Assembly: GCA_963665545.2 (NCBI GenBank)
Contig: CAXXKZ010000004.1
Span: 992,001-1,056,000, forward strand
Reading direction: 5' to 3'
DNA: 64,000 nucleotides
From: G963665545 sp963665545
GTDB lineage: Bacteria; Pseudomonadota; Gammaproteobacteria; Xanthomonadales; SZUA-36
Shown: positions 36,009 to 45,464 of the stretch, piece after piece
Layout of the letters: each line of letters starts with the position of its first letter
Numbering within the stretch: position 1 is the first letter of the stretch
Notes under the pieces: generated by a model
Database searches by the model: none
What the model saw: only the letters and a program-made list of their open reading frames with translations
What the model was told of the DNA's origin: nothing
Translations under genes and position numbers: made by a program

Positions 36009-37000
36009 TGGTGAAGTTATCCCTGTTTACTGACGGCTGGGAACTGAAAGAACCTTTTAGCACGGCCCAGGCCACCGTCAGCCAAATTGAAACCATTACC
36101 GCCTGCCTCAGCCAGGGTGGCCAGTGCGGTAAAGGTGAGGCATTGGGCGTCGACTATTTCGGCGAGACCGCCGCGACCATGGCCGAACAGATCGAAGCGG
36201 TGCGGCATCAGATCGAGCCCGAACCCGGCGGAACAGATATCACTCGCGATGAACTGGCCGACCTGATGCCCCCTGGTGGTGCCCGCAACGCCATCGACTG
36301 CGCACTCTGGGACCTGTACTGCAAGCAATCCGGGGAACGCATCTGGGACCTCGTGAACGCGCCCGCGCAACCGGTTCATACGGTATTTACATTGAGCATG
36401 GACAGCGTCGAGGCCATGGCGAGAGAGGCCGCCAAGAAACTCGATTTCCCGATTCTGAAATTGAAGTTGGGGCCCGATGATACGGCCGCAAAACTCGAGG
36501 CCATTCACGCGGCCAACCCCGCCGCTACGTTGGTTATCGACGCCAACGAAACGTGGTCGCTTGCCCTGATGGATGACATCGCGGACAAGCTTGGCGCTTG
36601 CAATGTAGCCATGTTGGAGCAACCGCTGCCCGCCGGCAAAGACCAAGGCTTGGAGGGCATCAGCTACACCGTGCCCTTGTGCGCCGATGAATCTTGCCAG
36701 AGCAGCCTCGACCTGGAAACGGTCAGCCAACGCTATCAGATGGCCAACATCAAACTGGATAAATGCGGCGGCCTGACCGAGGGCATGCAGATGGTGAAAT
36801 GGTGCCAAAAACACGGCCTGGAGCTGATGGTCGGCAACATGCTCGGCTCATCCCTGGCCATGGCCCCGGCCTGGGTGATCGCCCAGTACTGCCGTTTCGT
36901 CGACCTCGACGGCCCACTGTGGCAAAAGACCGACCGCACACATCCCATGACTTACAATGCATCCGAAATGTCTGCACCCGATTCACGCCTCTGGGGGTGA
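36008..37000 (+). CDS. Dipeptide epimerase, enolase superfamily (L-Ala-D/L-Glu epimerase-like)
   Basis: The 330-residue protein has the muconate-lactonizing-enzyme fold of the enolase superfamily. Catalytic Lys pair LKLKLG is near residue 150-152, metal ligands are in DANE near 178, EQP near 203 and DES near 226, and the second base Lys is in IKLDKCGG near 248. The C-terminal capping region is near VGNMLGSS. These features match dipeptide epimerases such as YcjG, which recycle murein-derived L-Ala-D-Glu. Specificity for other dipeptides is common, so the exact substrate is open. It is coupled to the upstream deacylase gene, and its stop codon overlaps the start of a dispersed repeat. Confidence 0.88.
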   Translation: MVKLSLFTDGWELKEPFSTAQATVSQIETITACLSQGGQCGKGEALGVDYFGETAATMAEQIEAVRHQIEPEPGGTDITRDELADLMPPGGARNAIDCALWDLYCKQSGERIWDLVNAPAQPVHTVFTLSMDSVEAMAREAAKKLDFPILKLKLGPDDTAAKLEAIHAANPAATLVIDANETWSLALMDDIADKLGACNVAMLEQPLPAGKDQGLEGISYTVPLCADESCQSSLDLETVSQRYQMANIKLDKCGGLTEGMQMVKWCQKHGLELMVGNMLGSSLAMAPAWVIAQYCRFVDLDGPLWQKTDRTHPMTYNASEMSAPDSRLWG

Positions 37001-37152
37001 GCGCCAAGGATGGCGCGAGGAAGGAAAATGCCAGGATGGCAGCATTTTCCGGCGGCTCGAAGAGCTGCTGAACGGTTTCAAGTGTTCTTAGCGCCTTGGA
37101 TCGTTCCCGCGCATCCTTGCGCTCCACGATCTAAGCACATCCTTGTGCAAAA
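36999..37152. repeat. 154-bp dispersed palindromic repeat, copy 1
   Basis: This stretch is nearly identical (about 149 of 154 positions by eye) to 53773-53926 in the same orientation. It contains hairpins: GCGCCAAGGATGGCGC, then a longer one whose arms are GGAAAATGCC and its complement. It fills the gap between the convergent dipeptide epimerase and serine hydrolase genes, starting inside the former's stop codon and ending 4 bp before the latter's. Confidence 0.85.
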
Positions 37153-37155
37153 CAG

Positions 37156-38535
37156 TTAGGGGTGCCCGAATTCAATCATTGCCTGATAGGTCAGCACCTT
37201 GAATTCCCCTGCCAGTCGCGTCTGGTGGGGAATGCTCTGAACCATGAACAGGCCAATCAGTTGCTCCTGCGGATCGATCCAGAAACGGGTGCCCGCTGCA
37301 CCACCCCAGCTGTACTCACCCTTTGATCCGGTCTCACCGATCTGACCCTGATCAAGCGCCACGGCGAAGCCGAGGCCAAAACCAACGCCCGAGCGGCCAA
37401 AGCCCATGGGCACATCGCCGAGGTGGTTCATGGTCATCAATTCCACCGTCTTGGGTGAGAGAATACGCACACCATCAAGGTCACCGCCGTTGAGCAACAT
37501 CTGACAGAAGCGCATATAGTCGTGTGCTGTGGACACCAGACCACTGCCTCCGGCTTCAAATGTAGCGCCTTCTTCTTAGCCCTCGTCCAACACCGGGTCG
37601 GCTACTTCCAGCCGACTCGAATTGTTGAATTCCCACACCTTGTTCAAGCCCACTATGGTGCCTTCGGGAGAGTACAACTGGGCCAGGCGTGACCGCTTGT
37701 CTGCCGGCACAATAAAGCCCGTATCCGCCATGCCCAGAGGTTGAAATAGACGCTGTTCCAGAAATTCTCCAAAACGCATCCCCGAGAGTACTTCAATCAG
37801 ACGACCCTGGACATCCACCGCAATGCTGTAATGCCACTTGCTGCCCGGCTCATACTGCAGCGGAATTTTTCCCAGTTCGACCACGGCTTCGGCAATGGTG
37901 TTACTGCCGAGAAAGCCTGATTTTCGGTACAGACGATCGACTTCGGTATCGCCAAAAATTCCGTAAGTGAATCCGGCGGTGTCGCGTAGCAGATCCCGGA
38001 TCGTAGGCTGGCGCATTGGTTTGCGAGTCTGGCCAATTTTGCTTTCGTCCCCGGAACCAATGCCGCGACTGCTGGTGCCATCTGAAATCACGCCGCTGCC
38101 GCCACCGGCCGTGGAGACCGCCACTTCAAGATCCGCCAGTTCCGGCAGGTATTTGGCCAGCGGATCATTGAGGAAGAAACGGCCCTCCTCGTACAACATC
38201 ATCAGCGCAACCGCGGTAATGGGTTTGCTCATGGAGTAGATGCGAAAGATGGCATCATCCGTCATGGCGGTACCGGCCTCGCGGTCACTGAGGCCATAGG
38301 TCTGTTGGTACACAATCTTGCCGTTGCGTGCGATCATGCCCAGCCCACCCACCATAATGCCGTTCGTAACCGCTTGATTCATATGTGTGGTGATGCGCTC
38401 AAGACGCTGAGAGGACAAACCTTCGCGGCTGGGCGTTCCGGTTCGCAGATCCCGCGCCGAGGCGCTCGTTGCGAACAACGCCAGCAAAACCAATGACATT
38501 AGCACTGGCAGGACAGAACGGACTCGCAGCAACAT
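37156..38535 (-). pseudogene. Serine hydrolase (EstB/beta-lactamase family) with in-frame TAA
   Basis: Exported penicillin-binding-protein-like hydrolase. From ATG 38535, with an AGGAG site upstream, there is a signal peptide ending ATSASA, then SMSKPI (the SxxK nucleophile) about residue 100 and a YSIA motif near residue 245. At codon 320 a TAA (37576-37578) interrupts the frame. The same frame then continues without shift as EEGATFEAGGSGLVSTAHDY to 37156, with family blocks GFGLGFAV and WGGAAGTRFWIDP. One base change (for example GAA, CAA or AAA to TAA) explains it. Read through, it would be about 459 residues, mostly normal for the family. Confidence 0.88.
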
Positions 38536-38588
38536 ATTAATCTCCTTGCTTGGTATCATTATTTGAACGCGCATCAGTGTATCTGCGC

Positions 38589-40608
38589 TTAATCTTTCGC
38601 TTCGTCATCCTGATCCGGTTCCGGCTCCACCGGATGAACAAAGTCTGCCGGTTCCTCGCCGAAAAGATGCTCGCGAAACCAGGCCAGGGCGTGCTCGCTG
38701 ATTGCCCGGCGGGTGCGAGGGCTCGAAGGACCGTGACCCATATCACTGTAGACAATCATGCGCGCTTCGATGCCTTTGTCGAGCAGCAGTTGGCGCAACT
38801 GATAGCCGTTCGCGATGGGTACTCTTTGGTCGTTTTCGCCGTGCTGGATCAGCACCGGCGTCGTGGCATTGGCAATATAGCTAACCGGTGAAGTCTTGGC
38901 GTAGACCTCGTCATCTACCAGTGGGGTGGCGTCGAAATACTCAGTCGTGAACTGGGTGATGTCGGTATTGTAATAGTAGGTCCGCCAATCGCTGATACCC
39001 GCACCCATGATGGCGGCGGTACAGATATTTGAATAGGTCGCCAGCATGGCCGAGATATGGCCACCCTGGCTCCAACCCAGGCAACCGACACGCTGCGGGT
39101 CCACCAGCCCTTGCTCAATCAACATTTCCACCCCGGCAATGATGTCTCGTGCCGGGCCGAGGCCCAGGTTTCTGTGGTTACTGGTTTGAAAAGCTTCGCC
39201 ATAGTTGGCGCTACCGCGATAGTTAGTTTGCAAAACCAGGGCGCCCTCGCCTTCAGCAGCCAGCACGTCAGGATGGTAAATCCCACGGGGGGCGCCAGCC
39301 AGCATTGGCCGGTCGGTTCCGGTTGGGCCACCATGCGTGCGCACGAAAATCGGGTAATGCTTACCCGGCTTGAATCCGGCAGGTTTGGTCAGGACACCCT
39401 CGATCTCAAGACCGTCATACGACCGCCATGTAATCAACTCCTTGGTGGCAAACTCAAAGTCAGCCAGTTGATCCGAATACGCGGTGAGTTGACGGCTGCC
39501 CATCGCCATCAACAACCACCAGTTCAGTGAGGGCTTGTTCAGCGGCGGACAGATAGGCATGCGCTGCGCCGTCACGCGAATACGTGTAACCGCGGGTGCG
39601 GGACTCACCACTGCTGAGTTGGGCAATGTTTCCGTTCGCAGGGTCCAGCGCATAAAGGTTCATTGTGGTTCGATCGCCGGCACTGAACACAATGCCCTTC
39701 TCTGAGAAGCGAACCAAATTCGGGTTGTAGTCTGCCATCGCATAGGTCTGCGGATCAGCCCCTTCGCTGTCGGTAACCACGATGTCTGCGTATTCCGGAA
39801 ACGAGGCTCCGTTGCTGTACGTGATCCGCTCGCCGTCCGGGCGCCAGAGAATATTCGACTTCACACCCGGAGAATCATCCAACAGCACAGCTTCACCGCC
39901 GGCTGCCGCTAGCATAAAAACTCGCCCTTCAAGAAGATCAGCCATGTGAGGACTGCGCCAGGTCGAAAAGGCGATGTGTTCGCCGTCCGGCGAAAGGGCA
40001 AATTCCACGACCGAATAATCACGCCCCTGGGTCAATTGTTCAGGCTCGTCGCCGAAACCCATATCCTCGCCAAGATCAACCTTCCAAATATGCTTGAAGC
40101 CCCCATCTTCCCGCACCACGTTATAGCTGCCATAACGTTCTTCGCAGGCTTCCATTAAGGATTTATCCTTCGGCCCGGAGGTGAAATACAGGGCCCTGGC
40201 GCCAGGCCCGAAGCGTAGATTGCCGATGTCTTTGGCTTCTATCTTGGGGGTCACCGCTTCTCCGCCATTGGCGCGGATAAACGACAGCTTGCCATGACGC
40301 ATAAACGCCAGCATCTGCCCATCCGACGACCACTCAAATTCGCCCACCGAGTCATCGCCATGGGTCAGTTGTAACGGCTCACCAGCGTCCACCGACACCA
40401 CCCATAACTGGGTCATGTCCTTGTTTTCCTCAAAATCGTTCTCAAAAGTGGTGAAGGCCACGCGACGGCCATCGGGTGAAATCTCTGCAGCCGTAATGAT
40501 CTGCAGGCCCATGAAGTCATCAAGGGTAGGTACGCGGCTGTCCTGCCCCAACAGCACACCTGCGTGTGCAAACAGCAGCGCTACCACGATCAGCCTGAAT
40601 GAGTGCAT
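38589..40608 (-). pseudogene. S9-family prolyl oligopeptidase, frameshifted
   Basis: Secreted serine peptidase. The 5' frame from ATG 40608 encodes a signal peptide (ending GVLLGQ) and a seven-bladed TolB-like propeller domain. It runs out of frame at about codon 370. The alpha/beta-hydrolase domain follows in another frame with the nucleophile GWSQGGH, then ENDQRVP (Asp) and DMGHG (His). Dropping one G of the GGG at plus-strand 39499-39501 joins VVVDGDGSRQLTAYSDQ and gives about 672 residues, the family norm. Either a genuine inactivating indel or a sequence error. Confidence 0.87.
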
Positions 40609-40676
40609 TTGTGTGCCTCCATAATGTTGTTGACTAAAACTGGGGTTGGTTCAATCTGACCCAGACTCCCCGCCGT

Positions 40677-42218
40677 TCAAACAATCCGGGAGTCCGTGTC
40701 ACCCCAGTAACGATCACGCAGCAATCGCTTGTATAGCTTGCCGGTCGCGTGACGCGGCAGCTCCGCGTCAAAATCGATCGAGCGGGGGCACTTGACAGGT
40801 GAGAGATGCTCTCGGCAGAAATCGGACAATTCATCGGCGAGGGCCGTACCGGCCAGGCTATGGTGCATCAACTGCACGACTGCTTTGACCTCTTCGCCAA
40901 AATCTTCATTGGGTATGCCAAATACCGCTACATCGGCCACTTTGGGGTGTGTAATCAGTAGATTCTCGACTTCCTGGGGTAGATGTTCACGCCGCCGGAG
41001 ATAATCATGAATGCTTTTCGGTCGGTGAGATAGAGAAAGCCTTCAGCATCCAGGTAGCCGACATCACCGAGCGTTGACCAGCCGTTCTTGAGGTGGCTTT
41101 GCTGCGTTTTCTGCACATCGTTGTAGTATTCGAATTCGGGACCGTCAGCGAAATAGACGATGCCCGTTTCCCCCACCGGAAGTTCGTTGCCCGCGTCGTC
41201 GCAGATGTGCAGGACGCCAAACAAAGCCTGTCCGACCGAACCCTCGTGCGCCAGCCATTGATGCGGCCCAATTGTGGACATTCCATTACCCTCTGAACCG
41301 CCATAATACTCATAGATAATGGGGCCCCACCAATCCATCATTTGCCGCTTGATTGCGATCGGGCAAGGCGCAGCAGCATGAATGGCCACTTCAAGGCTGC
41401 CGAGGTCAAACTGGCTGCGCACCGCCAAAGGGAGCTTGAGCATGCGCACAAATATGGTCGGCACCCACTGAGAATGGGTCACACGATAGCGCTCGATCAG
41501 TTGCAGTGATTGCTCGGCGTCGAAGTGTTCCATGACCACGACTGTGCCGCCCATTCTCATAATGGTCATGGTAAACAGCAATGGCGCTGCGTGATAAAGC
41601 GGCGCGGGCGAAAGATAGACCGTTTCAGGGTCGAAACCGTACAGATCGACCAGAAGATCCAGCACCGGGTGCACGGCGTCGATGGGGTCCTCGGGCAAAG
41701 GTTTCTTGACGCCCTTGGGGCGACCCGTCGTGCCTGACGAATACAACATGTCGATACCCGCAGACTCATCCGCAACCCGCTGCGTCGGGCAAGCGTCACG
41801 TGCGGCTTCGTAGGCCTGATAGCCCTCTACGATGCCGTCAGCCATAAATAGATGGGGGCAATTGGGTAACTGTTCTGTCAGTGCCAGTGCCTCCTCGCGC
41901 AAAGCATAGGAGGTAAAAAGCACCCCGGCGGTGCAGTCCGCCGACAATAAAAGCAACTTCCCCCGCCGTCAGCCGTGAAGAGACGGGCGTCACATAAATC
42001 CCGGTCCGTAGTGTCGCCCACATGATCTCGAGGAAGTGCGGGTTGTTTTCCATAAAGATCGCAACATGATCACCTCGGTGCAAGCCGAGCGAGCGTAACA
42101 ATTGGGCGACCTGATTGGAGCGATCTTCAAGCTGTTGATACGACACGGCCTGCCCGCTTATCGCCATGATATAGGCTGCTTTATCAGGGTTTTCACGGGC
42201 GTGAATGTGTGGGTGCAA
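40677..42218 (-). pseudogene. AMP-binding acyl-CoA ligase with two frameshifts
   Basis: The three frame segments are collinear. The start is best placed at TTG 42218, since AAGGAG lies 6 bp before it. A one-base insertion at about 41941-41942 breaks the frame; removing it joins FIVADCTAGVLF. A one-base loss in the run at 40976-40979 breaks it again; adding a base joins NIYPQEVENLLITHP. Motifs are SSGTTGRPKGVKK, YYGGSEGNGMS, GDVGYLDAEGFLYLTDR and the C-terminal HATGKLYKRLLR with the catalytic Lys. Corrected length is 513 residues, normal for FadD-like ligases. It is divergent from the truncated Rieske gene, so both may be relics of one pathway. Confidence 0.87.
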
Positions 42219-42341
42219 ACCAGGCTCCTTTTCTTGAGCAAACCGCCATACGCCAGCCGGCCAGTATTGTCTCACATTGATTGCTCGATCATGTGGCACA
42301 ATCGACCCTCAACATTTCGTTCAGCAATTCAGGAGTTTCCA

Positions 42342-43103
42342 ATGCCAGCGGTCAGTCCATGGGGTACCGGTCAGGGTCTGGAACACACACTTCCTTCCTC
42401 CTGGTATCAGCGGGAGGATATTTACCGGCTCGAACTGCAGCACATATTTCTGCGTGAATGGATCTGCGTGGGCCGTGAAGAGATGTTACAGGAGGCCGGT
42501 GATCACATCGTTTTGGCGGTGCACGAGGAGAGTATTTTGTTGGTGCGCAATCAGGCAGAGAAACTCAAGGGTTTCTACAATGTCTGCCGCCACCGCGGCG
42601 CGCGCCTGTGCCCCGCAGTCGAGGATAATAAAGACCACCACCGGCAACCGATTGGAGGCGGCGTCGTCAACAAGAGCGCCATTCTCTGTCCTTACCATTC
42701 CTGGCGTTATGACCTCGATGGGCAGCTCACAAAAGCACCCCACATGGAGGGTCAAGCGGGCCTCCGGATGGAAGATGTTCAACTTTACCCAGTCGGCGTA
42801 AGGACCTGGGGCGGCTTCATATTCATCAGCCTCAGGCCCGAATTGGCGCCAGACTTTGGGGCCTATGTCCGTGCACCTGCCGAGAATTTCATTCGTTATC
42901 CGTTGAAGGCACGACGCCAATCGCCAGATTCATTATCAGGACCAGTATTGAGATGGGTTGGCCGAACTGTAGGGCTAATTCTTCGATCATATGAGATTGC
43001 CTCCAAAGGTATGGGGGAGAATAGTATTTTTGGACTAAATGTCCAGCTAAATTGTTTGTTCAGGTACTTGTCTGCCCAGGTATATGTTTGCCCAGGTAAA
43101 TGA
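42342..43103 (+). pseudogene. Rieske oxygenase alpha subunit, C-terminally truncated
   Basis: The start ATG 42342 has AGGAG 6 bp upstream. The first 190 or so residues are a typical ring-hydroxylating/amine-oxygenase Rieske domain: the cluster motifs CRHRGARLCP (Cys-x-His) near residue 83 and CPYHSWRYD near 118, then GGFIFISL. After PAENFIRYPL (about 42910) the expected catalytic domain with its mononuclear iron site is missing. It is replaced by unrelated, AT-richer sequence to the stop at 43103. The 253-residue product against over 400 expected makes this a remnant; electron transfer to a substrate site is impossible without the lost half. Confidence 0.83.
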
Positions 43104-43142
43104 TTGTTGGGTAAATGTTTGTTTGGGCAAATTGGCCAGTCC
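42915..43142. other. AT-rich replacement tail after the Rieske domain, with near-repeats
   Basis: Base composition falls sharply compared with the flanks. Short related words such as TTTGCCCAGGTAAATG and TGTCTGCCCAGGTATATG recur at 43055-43120. TTTGCCC and GGGCAAA form an inverted pair just before the convergent kinase gene, which could act as a weak terminator. The sequence has no recognisable protein and probably entered by rearrangement. Confidence 0.5.
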
Positions 43143-44099
43143 CTAGCGGCTCGCCCGCAGTTGCTGTATTAAGACAGCTGCGCGAGCTTCACTCGAGTAC
43201 CAGGTGGGATGATCAGGGTTGGTCTGCCGACGCTTGGCGATGATGCACAAGGTCATGGCCAGACGGCCGCAGATCAAGGGCATCAGCACTTCCCTCTCGA
43301 GATCGCTGAGTGGACGAACGCTTTCATATCCCGCAATGACCGCCCCCGCAACATTGAGTGGTTCATCGTGACCCATCATGGCATAGCTCAGGCAAATGGC
43401 CAATTCACAAACGGTCGGGTTGTAGCAGCAATCCAAAAAGTCCACCAGGCCGGTGACCTCCTGGCCCTGCACCATGATGTTTTCGTCGTTGGCATCGCCG
43501 TGGATAATCTGATGCGGCAGCGCGCTGAAGTTTGGCCTGGCCTCGTCTTTCCAGCGTGACAATCCCCACTCTACGCAGGCCCGCACCTGCGGGTTTCCAA
43601 TCCATTTTATGGCGTCTTCGTGCTGGTCTGCACGCGATATGTCCCATTGGTGCCCGCGGTGCAGCCTGGGATCATCGAAACCCTCCATGGCCTTGTCGAA
43701 CTGCGCCATGGTGCGGCCCAGGCTGAATCGTAAATCATCTGATATTTCAGCTGTGTCTTGCCATGGTACACCTTCGACAAAACCCATCAATTGGGCGTGA
43801 TACACACCCTCTCCAGGCACTTCAATTCGTACATACAGTAGCTCATTTTTATCCCGGATCAGGCAGGGCAACTGGGCGCTGAAACCGTGCAACAGGGCGT
43901 GCTCCAGCAACCGGTTTTCCAACTCGATTCCTGCTGCGGCATCTTCACCTGCAATGACTTTAACGACAAATTTGCGGTTCGATTTTGTGCGCACCAGGTA
44001 GTTACGGTTTTCACCGGGCAGACGGTCCAGGCTGCAATCCAGGCCGAAATGATCCAACAGCATTTGCCGGGTGGTGATTTTCCAGCTTTGTTCGTTCAT
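43143..44099 (-). CDS. Aminoglycoside phosphotransferase/choline kinase-like small-molecule kinase
   Basis: From ATG 44099 this is a 318-residue protein of the APH/choline kinase fold. It has the ATP-binding VRTKSNRKFVVKV near residue 40, the catalytic HGDANDENIM near residue 200, and the metal-binding DFLDCCYNP near 220. Relatives near class III aminotransferases act as hydroxylysine or ethanolamine kinases, but no such partner is adjacent here, so the substrate is unknown. The frame is open further upstream, but that part lies antisense within the serine hydrolase gene and has no family similarity. Confidence 0.85.
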   Translation of the reverse strand: MNEQSWKITTRQMLLDHFGLDCSLDRLPGENRNYLVRTKSNRKFVVKVIAGEDAAAGIELENRLLEHALLHGFSAQLPCLIRDKNELLYVRIEVPGEGVYHAQLMGFVEGVPWQDTAEISDDLRFSLGRTMAQFDKAMEGFDDPRLHRGHQWDISRADQHEDAIKWIGNPQVRACVEWGLSRWKDEARPNFSALPHQIIHGDANDENIMVQGQEVTGLVDFLDCCYNPTVCELAICLSYAMMGHDEPLNVAGAVIAGYESVRPLSDLEREVLMPLICGRLAMTLCIIAKRRQTNPDHPTWYSSEARAAVLIQQLRASR

Positions 44100-44261
44100 G
44101 TTCTGATGTGGAGTCTGCCTGCCCTTGACAAGGGAACGGCCATTGTCTGCGGTCTGTGCCTTGTCTTGGATCATCTGCTGATCTCTGAACATGGCAATAT
44201 CAGTTTGAAAGAGTACTACAATAGTGGCTCGAAAACGTGAGTCAAGGATGCCGCAAATAAA

Positions 44262-45446
44262 GTGCACCTTAGAAAAGGTCTGAAATTGGATTTCTGCCGC
44301 AGTTTTGCCCCGTATTGGGCGCTGAAATGGGCGCTGAAATGGGCGCTGTATGGGGCCCTCTGCCCGGCAGTTTTGTTCGCCGGCGGCCTGGATTCCGGGC
44401 GCCTGGCGCGTGACTATGGCAACTGGTTCCATCAGCAGGTCGCGCGCGAAGATATCGTCGGCGCCGCCTTCGCCGTTGTGTCGCGCGAGGATATCCTGCT
44501 CATCGGCACGGCCGGGCACGCCACCGTCGGCGGATCGGAAGCCATTACCGAAAATTCGCCCTTCCGGGTGGCCAGTGTGTCCAAGACTTTTGCAGCCGGA
44601 CTGACCGGCATGCTGGTGCGTGAAGGGCGCCTGGACTGGGAAGATTCGGTCAATGACTTTGTGCCCGCATTTCGCATCAAGGGCGACACCAGTCTGATTA
44701 CCGTGCGTCATGTGTTGGGGCAAAGTTCTGGCTTGGTGCCGCATGCATACGACAACCTGATGGAAGACGGTGTTGCGGTGGAGGAAATCATCCGCCAATT
44801 GGGAAAACTGTCCTATATCTGCACACCCGGTGATTGCTATACCTACCAAAACAGTGTGTTCAGCTTGCTCGAGCCCGTTATCGAACAAGCCACCGACTCT
44901 TCCTATGCCGAGTTGATGTCGGTACGCATTTTCGAGCCCCTTGATATGCGATCCGCCTCGGTCGGCTACGAGTCATTCGTGCAGAACCCCGAACGCGCCC
45001 GGCCCCATGTGAAAAGCCGTGGCCAATGGAAGGCCGTCGACGTCAAGCCCAACTACTACAGACTGGCGCCGGCCGCCGGGGTCAATGCCAGCATCCTGGA
45101 TATGGCCAAATGGCTGCAGGCAATGCTCGGCAGCCACCCCAGTGTTTTCGAAGATGAATTGCTCACTGAGCTGACCACGCCGCGGGTTCATACCCAGCGC
45201 GAGATGTATCGCCGGGAGTGGCGCAACCTGCTCACCAATGCCCACTACGGGCTGGGTTGGCGCGTCTATCAACTGGACAATCACACCATCGCCTATCACA
45301 GCGGCTGGGTGTCGGGCTACCGCGCTGATGTCGCTTGGTCAGAACAATTGGATGTGGGTATCGCCATCCTGCTCAATTTCGAAAGCAAAATGATCGACGG
45401 CCTGACCACGGAATTCTGGAAGATGGCCTTTGCCGATCGGCCCTGA
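44262..45446 (+). CDS. Serine hydrolase of the beta-lactamase (class C/PBP) family
   Basis: The 394-residue protein, intact unlike the one at 37156-38535, has SVSKTFAA (SxxK) about residue 107, YQNSVFS (YxN) about residue 197, and HSGWVSG near residue 346 as the third motif. Likely a periplasmic DD-peptidase, esterase or amidase. The signal region contains a near-perfect 12-bp tandem repeat (44316-44348), encoding three copies of WALK/WALY, so its length may vary between strains. The start is uncertain: GTG 44262 or TTG 44286. Confidence 0.85.
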   Translation: MHLRKGLKLDFCRSFAPYWALKWALKWALYGALCPAVLFAGGLDSGRLARDYGNWFHQQVAREDIVGAAFAVVSREDILLIGTAGHATVGGSEAITENSPFRVASVSKTFAAGLTGMLVREGRLDWEDSVNDFVPAFRIKGDTSLITVRHVLGQSSGLVPHAYDNLMEDGVAVEEIIRQLGKLSYICTPGDCYTYQNSVFSLLEPVIEQATDSSYAELMSVRIFEPLDMRSASVGYESFVQNPERARPHVKSRGQWKAVDVKPNYYRLAPAAGVNASILDMAKWLQAMLGSHPSVFEDELLTELTTPRVHTQREMYRREWRNLLTNAHYGLGWRVYQLDNHTIAYHSGWVSGYRADVAWSEQLDVGIAILLNFESKMIDGLTTEFWKMAFADRP

Positions 45447-45464
45447 CCGGGGCGGGGCAGCAGA

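Noticed and set aside
44100..44888. Long N-terminal extension of the kinase frame (43143-44888)
   Set aside because: The extra part is antisense to the serine hydrolase gene and has no kinase similarity; the conserved domain starts at 44099.
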